From positions 62,001 through 126,000 of the forward strand of contig VWYX01001318.1 of NCBI GenBank assembly GCA_013396525.1: DNA of 64,000 nt, read 5' to 3'. A program made the position numbers and the translations under genes. The notes under the pieces are model-generated. The model saw nothing but the letters and a program-made list of their open reading frames with translations. It did not search any database and had not been told where the DNA came from. The stretch comes from Chaetorhynchus papuensis. Taxonomy: Eukaryota; Chordata; Aves; Passeriformes; Rhipiduridae. Shown here piece after piece: positions 13,101 to 28,100 of the stretch (its first letter is position 1; every line of letters starts with the position of its first letter).

Positions 13101-16100
13101 AGTGGGCACTAAACATGCTTCCCCCCTAAAAAAAACCAAAAACCACAAATTAAAAATTGAGGGGCAGATAAAGTTGGGGAGAAAGGACTTCCCATTTCAT
13201 GCAAGACTTAAAGGTTTTCTTGCATGCCCTCAGGTACTGTGTATTGGTCATCTGCAGGCCTGAGAGTGGAGTGTCAGTGGGGCTGTATTTGGTTGTCTTT
13301 TTAATGTTTTACCATGAAAAGGCCTTTTTGATGACAGAAGTGTCATATGTTGTCTTACACTGGATTTCATGGAAGCTTGTCAAATTATTTTTGCTGCAAT
13401 TTGTAGGAGCAGATCCTGCTTTCTGGGAGCATTGAATATTGATACAGTTTGTTTACTGTTTTTAAGTAGATGCATCCTACTAACAAAAGTGTCATTTAAT
13501 ACTTCCACTTATCATTAAATTCACATTTGATTTGGTTTCTGTTTTACCAGTCCTATACATTTTGGAGCTACACTGTACTTCTTGAAATGCCAAATTTGGG
13601 CTGTGACTCATGATAAATCTGCTTGGGTATGTCTCATGTTCACCCTCTGGAAAAGGCTGTCTTCATTCTGGAAGTGGAAATGGCTTTTCTGTATTTCTTC
13701 AGGAAGGGGTTCACCCCACTATGGACAATATTAACCCTCTAATGGCCTGAGTTTGCCAAGTAACAAATTAAGTATATTTATTTTAAAACAGCTTCAATGG
13801 AGAACAAAGGTGATGCAAACCAAAGTCCTGAAATTTGAATTTATCAGGAGTTGAGAGGAGCTTTTCTCTCCATGCTGTTTCCTATGATCCTCTGCTGGCA
13901 TCCGCTGCCAGTGCTACCGGGCTGGGGCTGAGGTGGGATGCAGTGAAAGATGCCTGCTGTACTTGGTGCTAGCAGTGAGATGTTTTTTGTGCAAATTGAT
14001 GTCTTTGTTTTTTTCCAGCCCTGGCAGTTTGCTTTGTTTGATTTAAATAGGGAATGGGAGAAGGAGAAAGGTAAAGGAGCAGTTGTAAATTAAACTGGCA
14101 CCCTTGTGGATTCAGGCTTAGTTGCAATGAGTTTCCAAGAGCTCATGTTAGAAAAAAGTTGTGCTTAAAGGAAGTTTTTCTCACGTTTGGATCACAGTGA
14201 TAGTTTTGCCTCTTGTGTTCTTCACTGTAGATGGGGAAAAAGCAAACGCAGCATCCAGGATAGCAGCATGTTTCAACACTGTCAGTTCAGTGCTGTGAAT
14301 TCTTGCCTGGGAGGATGCCGTTCTGAACATTTGGCGGGTGGATGATTATGTATCACCTTCAAAAGTCCTGAGGTTTTTAGCTTCTTGAAGAACTAATCCA
14401 TCAAGACTTCATTTAACAGTGCTAATAATTTCCCCTATCTGTCTGGCAGGGGGTTGTTTGTTTTAATGTGATCTCATCAGTATTATTAACAGAGTTGGAA
14501 CGCTGCAACCTTTTTTTCCTTTTATTCCAATGCCAAATATATTTATGTGTTTTTAAGGTGGAGAGTACACATCAGAATTATGATGCAGTATAAATAGCAA
14601 ACACTTCTCAGATGGTGAGTGAAAATAATTTTAGTTTATATTCTGCAACATGCAGTGTCTTAATGATTTGAGGCATCTTATTTTTACAGGACAGATTTCA
14701 GATATAGGTGACTGAAGCATTATGGCAAGTTCTGTCTCTGTCCAAACAAAACCTTGGTTTAAAAGGTACCTATCTTGCTTTATGATTACTCCCTTATTTT
14801 AAATGTTACTCCATTTATGTATGTTACTATACATAATTTGTGTATTAGTAATTCTGTTGAATAGAGCAATAAAGCCAAGAAATAGGGAAAACTGCAAGCA
14901 AGATTGTACACTTGCATAAAAAGTTTTCCAGTCAGAATGTAAGAAAATCACCAATGTAGAAGAATTAGGTACTCCAAAAAATCCCAAGTTTTATTTGTTC
15001 CCTTTTCCTGGGTTTTCTGTGCCTTCTCTTATGACTCTTTTCCTTAATGGGGCATGACCTGTCTGTGCCTTGGTGTTGTGTGTGGGACTCTGTAGACCAG
15101 GCCTTTGATAAGAATTAAAGTACAACTTTATGGTATTCTCTCTATGGGAATTTGTAGCAGTCAGGTACTTCGGTTGTCTCAGTGATTTTTCTTTGCACTG
15201 GTTGTTACACTGGGCTCTTCCTATGCTTCTACACACTGCAAAAATCTTGAAAACTGCTTTTATCTTTGCCCAGGGCTTGATTCAGTGATGACCCTATTGA
15301 TTTTGTTTGCTTTTGTTGTGGGGTGTTTTTTTCCTGAGGAATGGCAAATGGTCAGCTTCTCACTTGTCTCTTTTGATGAGCAATGTGTTCTTTTTTGATC
15401 TTTGCTCTTTATCCAACATGTATTGTTCTAACTCCAGGTTTTATAATTTCAAATTATAATAACTTTCAAGGTCATCGGGACAAGTCTTTCCCTGCATCAA
15501 GGGGGAGAGTTTTGACTAGCAGTGGGGGAATAATCTAGGGGGGGTAGTAACTCCTCGCCAGCTGGGATGTGTATCTGCTGTTGGAAACTAAACACTACTC
15601 ACATGTAGTGAGTGTGTTAATGGGTTTGCTCTTTGCCAGACATGTGATATGAATACCAAGAACAGAATAATTTGGATATTTTGCTCTTCTGGTGGATTAA
15701 ACAGTACACTGTGCTCAACCAGTCTACACAGAGTCCTTGAACATTTGATGCCAACACCTGTTAAATTCCTCTAGAAAGTGTGTTAGGTGGTACAGGGAGG
15801 AAAATTGTATGTCCTTGTTTATGTACCCCAGAAAGAAACTTGGTGCTGGAGACAAACACTGATTGAAATGATCAGTAAAAAAACTACTTGGAGGCAGGGG
15901 TAGGAAATCTTCCCTTGATTTTTTTCTGCTGTTGCAATTGCTGTGTCATTCCCCTCAGCAAGCAATGTTAAACAAGATTTAATATGACTGGAGAAAGACA
16001 GATCTGCATTTATCTCATCAGTGTACATTGATGTAAATTCATGTTTCTGCGATGATTTTTTTGCTACAATCCAAATGTTATCTTGAAATAAAAATGTTCC

Positions 16101-19100
16101 CTTTTTGCTTTTAATTTTTTTCTAAATTGACCATGTGGCAGTAACCCACTGGAAACATAAAGTTCTTCATGGCAAAATAGATGCAAATCTTGGTCAAAAA
16201 TACAGCATGACTTTCTATGGTAGCCAAAGTAAAATGGCATCTCTGTCAGCTCAAATCAGTCTGTAGCTGAATTTAAAAGCTTCTTCTGCCCTGTGTTTTG
16301 ATGACTCATATGCCATCTTCATGTTCACTGCAGAATTCCTTGAGGATTCTTTAGGTTTGGGCATGCTTAGGATAAACTGCTGAGTACCAAGGAGGTAGCC
16401 TGCCCAAGGTTTGTCCCACAAACCCCTTCTTCACCTGGAGCCCTGCAATGGCTCACGCAGTTTCTGCATGACCCATGCAGTTTAGTAAAGGATTGTGCTG
16501 TTATCCTGTGAGAACCCTTGAACTCAACTGGGAGTTGAGCATCACAAGAACTTTTCATGTCCTTGGTGGTGCAGTACCTTTTGTGTACCAGATGTCCTGG
16601 GGTCATGTTGGTTCAAAGTAAAGGTTTAGGGTTAAAAATGCATTTATCTGATTCACTACAGGAAAAGTTTGTTTTCAAAGTTGTAAAAAAGATGACACAT
16701 CAAAATATATTTTTAGAGTTATGCTCAGTTGGGTTTTCTCTTTGTTGTATGTTTGGGTTTTTCAGTCCTAAGAGCCTTTCTTACCTACTTCATCATGTTA
16801 AATAGCTTGTGATGATGACTAATGAGCCCCACAGCTGGGCTAACATGTCCCAAAGAGTCACTAAAGCTACGTGCCCCTTCTGTATCCTTTCAGGTAATGT
16901 GTCCTTCTAAAGGCAGTTTTGCTGGAGCTGGTCAGAACAGCTGCCCTGAGTTATTTCCTCTCCCTGCCTGAAACATGAGGAGTGTCCTGACTTTTCCAGC
17001 ATTTCTTTCACTAGACACTGGCCTGTTATCTCGTGGGAGGTAAAGCAATTTTTCTGTATCCTCAGACTCTTGATTAAAGTTTCTGTTGAGTATCTCACCT
17101 CGCACATGTCCCATTGTGGCCCTCGGATGCTTACAAGGCACATTGTGCATTTAATGTTGTCATCACCTGCTATATTTTAATAGTATGGAGTGAAAAACAG
17201 TATAGTAGAGGTAGAGAAAGATTATGTATTTAATCTAAACTGAATATATGAAATTCAGTTTACTATGCCTATAGCTCTTTTGTCATATAAAACCAAACAT
17301 GTTACTGTAGAGCTGAATTTGAGCATTGAGTAATTTCATCTTCCTGTCATGTGCAGTGTTAGTTTTGAAAAGAGGAAGAGGATATTCTAAGATATTCTTA
17401 AGAGTATTTTTAAAAATTGATAGTGTGAAAGAAATGTGGAACTCTCAGGCAATTTTTATTTAATGAGTCGTACAAATGGGTTTTCAGTTTGGCAGTGTAT
17501 TTAATTGAGGTACAAGATAAAGTTTGTACTTGTTTAGAAGTACGTCACATCATGCTGAATTTGTTGTAGCACTGGTCATGTGTAGCTATGTGTGGACATC
17601 AGATTTCTGATTAAAACATTTTTAAGCTTCCAGAGAAGCTGAAAGTAAAGCAGGGAAACCTTGAGTTTTGGGCATTATCTCTAATATGCTGCATTGGAAT
17701 TATGGTGCAGTTTTAAATTATTCTTCATTCTGTAGTTTCTGCTCGGTAACACCTCATGGTTTCCCCTAGTTCTTTAAAGCAAACAAACAGAACTCCCTAA
17801 AACTCACCACAAAGAAACCAACTTGCCATTCCTGTTGAGCTTTATAGTCTGGTCTGTAATAACTGCACTTCTTATTTTATTTAATCTTTTTCATTATTCT
17901 GGTCAATTATTTACTCTGTTTTCTATGGAAACAAGATCTGTGCATATATTCTGTGTACACCTCCTTACTTGCCTGAAAATAATCAATAGGTTTCAATCTA
18001 AGTTTTACATTTGTTACATTTTTTTTGTGGAAATACTGACTGTAGGGAGTGCTTATTGGTCTAATACTCAGTGGGTATCAAATGCTGGAGATGTCACATT
18101 TTTCAGTTCTGGGCTTTTCAGGGCCCTTGAGGTTTTGGGGTTTCATCAGTACAGCCTTTTGGGGGAGAGATTGTCACTTGGGCTCTATTGACGAAATGCA
18201 GATCCGGGTTTAGTTTGATGAATTGTTCAAATTCATTAGCTTGCAAAATGGCAAAGCCACTTGCCATGTCCACTTACCTCAATCACCTCTCCTGGAAATT
18301 GTAAAGTACCCTCTGAAATAAGCTGCTGCTTAAAGTGAGGACCAGGAAGCTAAAAAGACTCTCTAATCACTTCAGTGTCTTCTCTCTCAAATTTGCTTAT
18401 TCATACAGGTATTGGAGAGTTTTCCCTTAAAATAACTTGAGAATCGATTAATATGAAAGTTGCACTCTAGAAGTCTTGTATGGCATAGGACAGCTTTTTT
18501 ATAACCATGTCTGATTTCACTATTGCTGCTGAGTTCAACTCTCAACCTGTGTTTTGCTGAGTGGAGAAGCCACTTCAAGGTACGTGTCGATCAAGTGCAG
18601 AGTGTGGCTGACAGAAAGCTAACCTGGTAAATGCTTCATGGCCAGGGCAGCCTGCAGCTTTAGTGCAAGCTGAAAAACCTGCCTGCAAAGCCAGGACAAA
18701 GCTGCTGACTTGAACAAACCATCTACACTGAGCTGAGGTACTAGCATGTGCAACATATTTTGTGGACTGTAAAATGGGACATGGGATAGCATTCAGGAAA
18801 AGGGTATAATAAATCTGAGCCTTAAGTTTCAGCCTAAAAAAAAAAAAAAAAAAAAAACACCAAAAAAAACCCCCAACCCAAATTTGGAGCTTTCTTTTAT
18901 TTTGTATCATCTTTAATTTCAGTTTCTTCATGCACTTTTTTCTGCTCTTGGAGTCTTTGATCAGTACTGAGTTCAAGTTATTGATAGTCTAGTTCACCAT
19001 CTCACATCCTGAGATCTCACCAGAACAACGCAGGTGTTTTCTGTCACTGAATGCAGCTGTAGAGAAGGAACTTTAGAGACAATACACGGAAGTTGTAGTT

Positions 19101-22100
19101 TCACCTCCTGAAACCAGGTTAGGGCAGTACTCCAAGGAGGAACAACAGTTTAAAACCACTTCTTCCTTAATTCCCTCTTCCTGTGGTACATGAAACAGAG
19201 TACAAGAGAAAGACAACAATACTGGCAAGCTGTTATGTTATCCTAGCATGAATTTTCAGGCAATGAAAAGGAGGCTTTTGTTTGGTCTGCTGACACTTTT
19301 GCTTAAAGGTCTTAAGAGCCCTTACTGGGAGCAGGACTCTTCTTGTGACTGGCTAATCTGGAGGCTCCTGAAGCAGTTTTTGCCCATTTTTGCCAAGATT
19401 ATAAACTGGACATTTGTCTTAACTGGAAGCAACTTCCTCAAAACCTCACAACCAATGTATGAGGGATTTGGGAACAGATACAGCCCAGTGTAGCATCATA
19501 CTTGCATTGATGCTTTGTGCCTTGATGAGAGAGGGAGAAGTTTTCAAGTATCTCTCCTACAAAAACTGGTGTTATCCAGGTAATGTTGTTTAAGACAGCC
19601 TGTTTGCTGCTGCTTGCCTGTGTTCTGCAGCAGATGAACTCTTTTGTGACGTCCATCAGGACAGTGTGGTGTCTGTGGCTCGGTGCCGTCGCTGTTGATT
19701 TGGCGTTGGTCACTGGAGGCTGCTTTGGCTGTGAATGGGTAGGTGGGGGGCTGGAGGCAGCTTGTGGAGAGTGACAGGCACAGTAAATCCTATTGGGGAA
19801 GATGGCAAAGACATCTGGAGGGTGATCAAGCATCAGCTGCCTGTTTGCTTGGCTGGTGAGTCGGGTTCACAAGACTCTTTATGAGGGCTTATTGCCTGAG
19901 CTGAATCCTGAGCCTTTGATTCAACATAGCTTTTTCTTGATTTGCTAGAAGGATAAAAGACTGACATGTGGGCGTTTATTGGCCAAAAAAATATAGTTAT
20001 CTGATTCAATACCTGAGTTATCTCTTCTGCTGAAGCAAAAAACACAGTTGCCTAAGGCAACCAATATGTTCAGTGTGATTGCAGGTCGTGATTGTAAACC
20101 TCTGTGGGCCTGACTGATATGACATAAAAAAATGGTGTTGCCTTTTTTCAGTACAGTGCTGGTTGCAAATACATATTAATTTTGCTGATTTTATCCTCCT
20201 TTACCAATGTTTCTTAAAAACATTTGTCATCTAATAAATGAGATACCGGGTAGGAGTCAGCATTTCCTTTTTTAAAAATAGTGCTGATATTGATGTCAAC
20301 TGCATTAGAATCTGTCCTGAGTATGCAGATAGAGCTGGATGATGAAAAAATTTACTGTAATCCTTTCTTCCCTTGGTTTACCCAGAGGGGAAGAGGGTGA
20401 GGGGGGTGAGAAGAATCACTGTATAAAACCAACCATTCCTGGGGTGCAGAGTACGAACTCCCTGTTTGGAGAGATGGGGGAAACAGTTAACTCAGTTAAC
20501 ATCTTGGGGATGTGGAACTGTAGCCAGGAAAAGCACTTGCTTTTCCAGGCTTATTCTAAGCTGGTCTTTCAGTTTCTTGCAAAAATAAGTCCAGTTGGGC
20601 ACTAGGGAATCTTGGGAGGGCAGTTGTTGATTCTGTCAGTCCTTTGCCTAGTGGTGATCTTTTTTAAGGTGATGAACTGTCCCTATAAAATGGGGTTGTT
20701 TGAACCTGCTGTTCATGTTTGATGTAATTATTTTTAGTTCTGCTTGGGAGAAAGGAAACTTGTAAGTGGCTAAGTAACTGTATATGAAGGAACAAAAATT
20801 ATTTTTCTTGGTTACTTGTAGGAAAAGTACTTTGAGTGTAGACCTAAGTATCGCATGTCCCCTTCTTTGCTGCTTTTGAGACTGCTGAAGATTTAACTCA
20901 AAGTCCTCAGCAGTTTCAGATGCAGAATCATCCTTTAATGCTCAGTTGTGGAACTGGTTTTCCTGGTCTTGAAAGTAGCAAACCTGTGTTTGGTATTTGG
21001 GAAACTGCTGTTGCATGAGCATCAGCACCTTGTCACTGGCTGAGAAATGTCATTGCTCAGCCTGGGGACACCAACTTAGGACACCAGAGGGTGTGGGTGC
21101 CTAAGCCACTGGGAAGCAAACTCCCAGTTATGCCCTCTAACTCTTCTCCCAATTTGACTTCACCAACAAACCCACCGGGAATAGGAGCAGCCAGTGGTCA
21201 TCTAGCTCAGAAGATATATCTATATAGAAGAATATATTTGCTAAACTGCCTGTCTGGAGGTCTTGGCACAGGTGAAAGAACCTCCATGGACTATAAAGCA
21301 GCCTTGCCAGCTTTGTCATAAGGGAGGAGAGGTGGGGTGGTTGGATTTAGAATAAAAGCATACTTTCTGTGTCTTGACCTGGGCTGTGTAACCTTAGTGC
21401 AGGTGAACAAGGCTGTTTTTTAGTTTGAAAAGAAACGTGTTTTTTACAGTTCTGTCTCATCTGAGAGATGTGAAGAAAGGAATTACATTCCGATTAATGA
21501 TAAGTATTGGAAAAGTAACAGACATACCTGTTGTCAAATAGAAAATTCAGATTTAGAGATGTACTTCTAAATCAAAAACTGTGATTAAACACCTGAAGGA
21601 CTATACTTATTAATTGCTGGGGTGCTGATAGATGGCTCCAGTCTATAGAACTTACTTTTCACTTTAAGACAACTGTTGAACATGCAGGGGAAAAAAGTAA
21701 TCTAATGTTCTCTCCTTACACTTAAGGTAATATCAGATCCATTCATCTATCACTTTCCTCTCCCCAAACTAGCATTCCTCATGCTGTTTGTCCTCCTTAC
21801 TGTGCAAGGATTATGTCAGAAAGCTCCATTTAGAGGGTGATTTTACCACAGCAAAATGGGTTTGCACATGGTGTGCTGCATTTTATCTGACTGGGAAGAT
21901 TTTGTTACTGTGCACGGTACCAAGCAGTACCAGTGGAAATCCCTGTAGATGTGTGTCATCAGTAAAGCTCATCTGAGGTGCAGGAACAAACCTGGTGGGG
22001 GACTGACTGACCCCAGGCTGCAACATGAGGTCCTACAGGAGCCTCACACAGTCACGAATTGTCTTGGAGTTGTCTGTGCATGCCATCTGTGTCCTGTGGT

Positions 22101-25100
22101 GTTCACCACCTTCCCTCAGCAACGAATATAAACAAAGCTGCACAAAGCTGATTTTATATGTGAAAGATAGTTGAAATATATTCTGAAATCAGGAATAAAT
22201 TGGCATATTCTAATGAGCAGCAGTTCTGCCTGTGGCACTGCATCCTGTACTCATCAAAGCACCAGGAATATATTATAGACTATAGGCCTGCATGGCTGGG
22301 AGGTAGATACAAATAAGCTACAATAGGAGAGGGAAACATTTAATTTCTGTTTTTGTTTACCTAGTATTCTATGCATCTGCTCATTTACAGAATTGCCCAT
22401 GCTGGTTTATGGATTTTTATTATTTTTGTTTAGCTCCCAAAGGCTTGGAAACTTCATTATTCTTGTAATCTGCCAAAGCTGGAAAGAAAAGCTGCTTGTT
22501 CCATTAGGCTGTTTCAGGCTTCTGTGCAGTTTTTGACTTGCTTTTAAAGATACAAAAAGCTATGAGTATCAGACTGCCTGAAAGGTGAGGAATAAGTGCA
22601 AGATAGAGATGTCTCAAGCTCTGTTCTTATCTCTGAGCTGTTCCTTGTTTCCATTAACTTCTGACCAAAGTGATAGTGCTTAAAAGCATGCCCACCTCTT
22701 TACTTGACAAGATGGATAGTCTCTTTCCTCACATGGTGACAAAAATAGTTCTTTCTCTGGTTAAACGGACATTATCAAATATACTGGAGGCAAAGGTGGT
22801 CTCCTTATTTTTGAAAGAGTAATTCTTCAGGTAGATAAGCTTAGTAGAGTTGCAATGTTTTTTGGAGACCACTATAGGTGGGTTTGAGGACTGTTCAGCT
22901 TGTGGCATGCGCCTAAATGATATACAAAACAGCCCCACAAACTGAATATTATTTTGACTGTGTTATCCTTTGAGTCTTATAAATGCCTACAGAATGGTTG
23001 TGATGCAGGGAATATTCTTAGAGCAAACAAGCTGAGTGTGATCCCCTTCTCTCACTGCTTTCTTGGGCTGTTATTGAAGTGATGATGCCTTTGTTACAGA
23101 AGATAACCCTCTCAGTGTTTTGAAGACACTTTGTAAAGGACAAAGCACGAGATGATTTAAGCAGTTTGGGGAGTATTGTTCCCATGTCCAAACAATGGAT
23201 TTCTTTGTTAATATGTAGTAAAAATAATCAGTCTTACCTTAATTGAGACATTTTTGAAAGTCGGTGTACTATTGAGAACTAACTGTAACAGTGTTTTTGT
23301 TTAACTTTTTTATTGTGATATTTAAAGCCCAGTTGGAGGCCACTGTGGAGTCATAGGCAGATAAAGATGCTGGAAGCACAGAAGTCTAACAGATAAGATT
23401 AACATTGTAGCACTCTTTGCACTAATTATTGAGTCTATTCAAAATGTAATTGGACACAAAGTTTCATCTCTAGAGAAAAAAAAAAATCTACTAAATGTTT
23501 GGGTCATGTGCAAAATATATATCCTAAGAGAATATTAGGTGATATAATTCACAGCACACTGTACTATTATCAATTAGCTGATGAAGGAATGGCAAAAAAA
23601 GAAGGTATACAGTGTTGCCAACTACCAACTAGAAAATCAGAGCAGTAAAAGTGAGAAAACTTACAGGCTGAGACAAAGACAGTTTAACAAGGAGAGCAAA
23701 AGCTGCGCATGCAGGCAAAGCAAAACACAGAATTAAAGGACTGCTTCCCATGGGCAGGCTGGTGCTCAGCCATCTCCAGGAGAGCAGGGCCCCATCACAT
23801 GTAATTGTTACTGGGGAAGACAAATGACAGAAGTGAGAAATCCAGTGTAAAGATGGAAGGGTCCAGATGTTTCATTAGCTATTTTAAAAATATTTTTATG
23901 TGTGTGTCTGTATAGATTTGTATATAAGATAAGCGCAACTTATTGGTTGTACATACATGCAGCATTATATAGACACTATTTTTTATTAAGCTGTTGTTTC
24001 TCATGCTTAAAATATTTTCTTTATTTTTATTCTCTTATTTTGTAGGTGCTTCCAAGTGTTTTTTGCTCTGTATGTGAAAGCTATTTGATGTTATTCTACT
24101 GTATTGTGCAATGCATTAAGGAATTTGAAGGCAAGACATATTAAACTGCTGTATTTATTGCCTTATATTAGGAGACGATCTTGTAGAGCTGGAGGATAAT
24201 CTTGAGAATCAGTTATGTGTATATTGGTTTGCTTTGAAGTTTGTTTGTTGCTGGTTATAAAACTTAGATGACTGGGAGTTTTTATTTTTCTTTCTTTTAG
24301 TGGCAGTATCTTTGGGCGGTGCTGACTGATAGCAGGAAATACCTCCTTCAGCTTCAAGGAGGATGGTGCAGGATTACAGAGTTCCTAGCAATGAGAAAAG
24401 AGAAACAAGTCTTTTGGTGGTGGGACAAGAACAAGCTAGTGAAGCTTGAAGAACTGGGTCAGAATGCTTGATACTATCCCGAGGATTGGGGGAAGGGATG
24501 TAGCCTCACTATGGCATATCCCTTTAACCAAGGGGCCTGGCAGGAGGAGCCTGAGACGGAGTAAGTTTAAAGAAAAAAAAAAGAGGAAAAAACCAAAAAA
24601 AGACTTCACATAACATTGCAGTTATATTTAGTGGTGAGGAGAGCTTAGGAAGAATGTGCTTGAACACTGAAGAACTTGCCAGGGGACTGGAGATTGTGGT
24701 ATGAGGCAAGGTTAGGCTTTTTTAGGTTTGACTTGGAGACTCCTTTAGGCTGCATAGCTAGTTCTGTGGATACCTTAGTGCTGCATGTTCCTGGAGAGGA
24801 ACTTGGGCACAGCTCTGGGAGCTTGTTCATGCTGAGCTGAACAGCAGCCAGGAAAACACCTGCCAGTGCTGAGTTAGCAACAACCATGGCTCAGAGATGT
24901 CCAGGATCAAAAGGTCCTTCAAGCATCCCTTCCAATGTCTTTGTGATCCAAAAGGGTGGTGCTCAGACAGGAATGGCTCTCACCCTGCTGTTGCCACAAC
25001 ACTGTAATGCTGATGTTGTGCTTGTTTTCTCGACACAGAGTTGGGATTTGCCAAATGACCATCCTTTTTAAGTTCCTGGAACTCATCTTTACTAACATCC

Positions 25101-28100
25101 CAGTTAGTTCAAAAACTATGTGGGCTTTTCTGCAAAACAGTCTTTGGTATTAGTAAATTTTCTTGCTGCAGAAGAGTGGTTAACTTCATTTTTCCTGGAG
25201 TGCATAAGAAGTCTTTCCAGTGAATAATGTAATGCACTTGAAGGTTCAGAGAAAGGTCTTTTGAAGATGAATGATTTTTAATTATGGTGTTCATGGTGCA
25301 AAACAGCAGCCATCTGTACTCATCTTTTATGGCAGAATTATATTTCAGGTGCATCATGTAGTAAAATAAGAGGGGTTTGTTTTCCTTTTCAAGAGAAAGT
25401 GTGTAGCAACAAAACAATTTGTTTTTGTTTCTCTGAGGTTCCTGAGAAATTATCAAGTAGAAAGGTGTAACCATCTGACAGTGTCCAGCACTGGAGACCT
25501 TGTAGGACTGTGTGGGAATTCCTGAGCCTGCAGGCTGGGATAAACTACCCTTCATTGTAGGTCCTGTTCTGGCTGCCAGCACAACATTCGAACTCGGAAA
25601 TACTGCTGAAGCAAATGTTGGCTTCAGTGTTTGTCATGCGTTTATGGGTGTTTTTCTAGTGTGTGCCCAGCACAGCTGTGGCCTGTGCAATCTGGCAGTT
25701 TTTCAGATGGTACACAGGAGCAGCCTGGGCAGCACTGGGCAGTTTGGATGCAGACACTCAGTTCTGGGAGAGGATGAAGCCCTTGGCTCCTGGGTTGGAT
25801 AAGGGCCAGCTGTACGTAGTAATACAGATGTAGCCAGAGCAGGCTTGCACAGTGAAGCAGGTTGCAGAGTTTACTCTGTCTGGGGCACCTGTGGTACTTC
25901 CCCTTCAGCAGCCTCAAGGTCTCCTGCCTTCTGCTGGCCTGACAACTTGTGAAACTGTCAGGAAATGGATCTGAAAAATTGAGTTATGTTTGGGGGGAGA
26001 AGGGGTGGTGTTTGTCAAGTAGGTGAAAGTGCAAAACATGAAAGTAATGGGCCTGATGCAGGGAGAAGTGGAAAACCTTGAGGCAGAGGATGGGACCAAA
26101 TGTGCCAACAAGCTGCCCACGGAGTCTTTTGCAGCATTGCTAGATGGAGAGGGAGCTTTGGTCCACCTTTCAGCCTGTAGTTAGGGGAAATTGGCATTTC
26201 CAGCAGGCTGTTTGTCAGAGGCCTAAACAGATTTTTATTCTTTAAAGTCCAGATTTACCTTTTAATTTTTTTTTAATATGCTGTCCCTAAAGGAGGGGCT
26301 GAAGGCTGCACTCAGACTTGCCAAGCAGGAGACTTTTGGTCATAATCGCACATTGTGTCCCAGCCTCAGTCTGGGTTTTGAAGCATTTTCTCAGATGGGT
26401 TAGAAGGGTTTTTTTTCCTGCTGTCTTGAAACCAGATTTCTTGTATGCTGCCTTTAGTGCCCCATCCCAGCTAGATGAACTCGGGTCTCCTTGGGACACT
26501 TAATGAACGTGGGGCAGCCTGTGCACTGCTTTAAAGATCATGCACCAGCTCTGTGGCTTTTCCCAGTCTAACAGCCATGACTTAAAGCTGCTGGAGGTTT
26601 TTGTCCTTGGCAAATGATTTGCAAATCCTTTGCTGCCACTTGTTGATCATTTTGAATTGAGAGCAGATTAATGATTGTTTCTCTACTGGCAGTGTTGGCC
26701 TTTTAATAACAGCCATCCAGCTTTCTGTGCCTATCTAAATATCCTGTGCTCAATGACTCCAAAGGTATGTATCTGGGTAGTGTGCAAATGTCTAAATATA
26801 GCAATAATACTCTCTAGCTTTCTTCTTTCCAGTCACCAGAAGAAATTGCTGGATACATTTCCATGTGTGTGGAGTATGGACTGAGATAAGTCTATGTTGA
26901 CGTCTGTTTCAGTATTAATTTCTGACATCTCCTTGGTACTTTCGGAAGAGGAGAAATTTTTTTTATGAAAAAGTGTCTGAACTTGTCTTTGGTCGCTAGT
27001 TGTGGGTTGGGCTTTTTCCCCATTATGCTGGAGAATGCACAGTTCTCAGCCCCTTTCCGAGCCGCCAACTTTCTGTTCCACTGAAGTTACTTCTGGCTCC
27101 AGTCCCAGTATTTGTGGGGAACAATAGATCCTATTTTAGCCTATACAGATTTAATTGCTGTGAATGAGATTGACAATTATCTCCTTTTGTGTCTAAAAAT
27201 CCCACCAGCTGTTTTAGATGCATTTAAATAGTTACACCACATTAAACTCGCATATTGCATCAGGAGCTATAATGCCAATATGTCCTTGGCCTTTATTTTA
27301 GAAATAATTTTTGCTGCATTTATTTCTGTTTCTTCTGCTTCCCTTTAAACCCCGATTCTCTGCCCTGAGTGGCATTATTAGTCATACCAAAGGACTTACA
27401 TATCAAAGATGCATTTCGAGGAAAATGCATTTCAAATAGCAAAAAAAACTTACTGAAAGAGAAGTTGATGGGCTTTTTTGTTATTGTTTTTTGTTTGTTT
27501 GCTCCCTCCACCTTCATAAGCTCAGGCATGTAAGTGGGAATCATCTGACCACATGCTGACAACCTGCTGTGTCAGTGTCTAGGCTCAGCTTTATCACCCA
27601 TGAAGAGGCACGTTTCATGCTATGTAAACAACTAAAATAGGTCAGATGAATCATGCCCCTAGATGTCTTCTTTCTCTTTGAGCTAATCACCCAGACTTTA
27701 TAAGCAGACTTAGCTGTCTGCACCGTAGACATCTGACTAGATCTCACCTCTGGGGACCATACTTGTAGCAGCAGTCACATGTGGTTGACTAGACACATGT
27801 AGACATGTAAGAAGATTAAAAGTACTTGGCTTCTTGATGCAAAGCCACTGCCAGTGCCAAGGTGAAGGTGCTCTGGGATCATCTTCTTGAACCGAAAGAC
27901 AAACCTGAGTGGATTTTCCCAGAAAAGAGATGTACCAGTATTTGATGTTCACAGTTACATACTGCTAAACTGGGGTGCACAGTCTCTTTCTCATTACTGG
28001 CTTCATAGACTTCTAAGATACAACTTCATAGCTTTCTTTTTCAGAAATGTTGGACAGGACTTCTCTTCCCTATCACCTGCTATTTCTACCTCCATATTGT

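Noticed and set aside
17823..18191. 122-codon + strand open frame with hydrophobic segments
   Set aside because: Hydrophobicity comes from T-rich DNA; no family similarity recognised.
18575..18976. 133-codon minus-strand open frame
   Set aside because: Reads through the poly(A) tract as a phenylalanine run; not a gene.
25109..25582. 157-codon minus-strand open frame
   Set aside because: No domain or codon signature was recognised, and no exon context on that strand; treated as a chance open frame in AT-rich intron.
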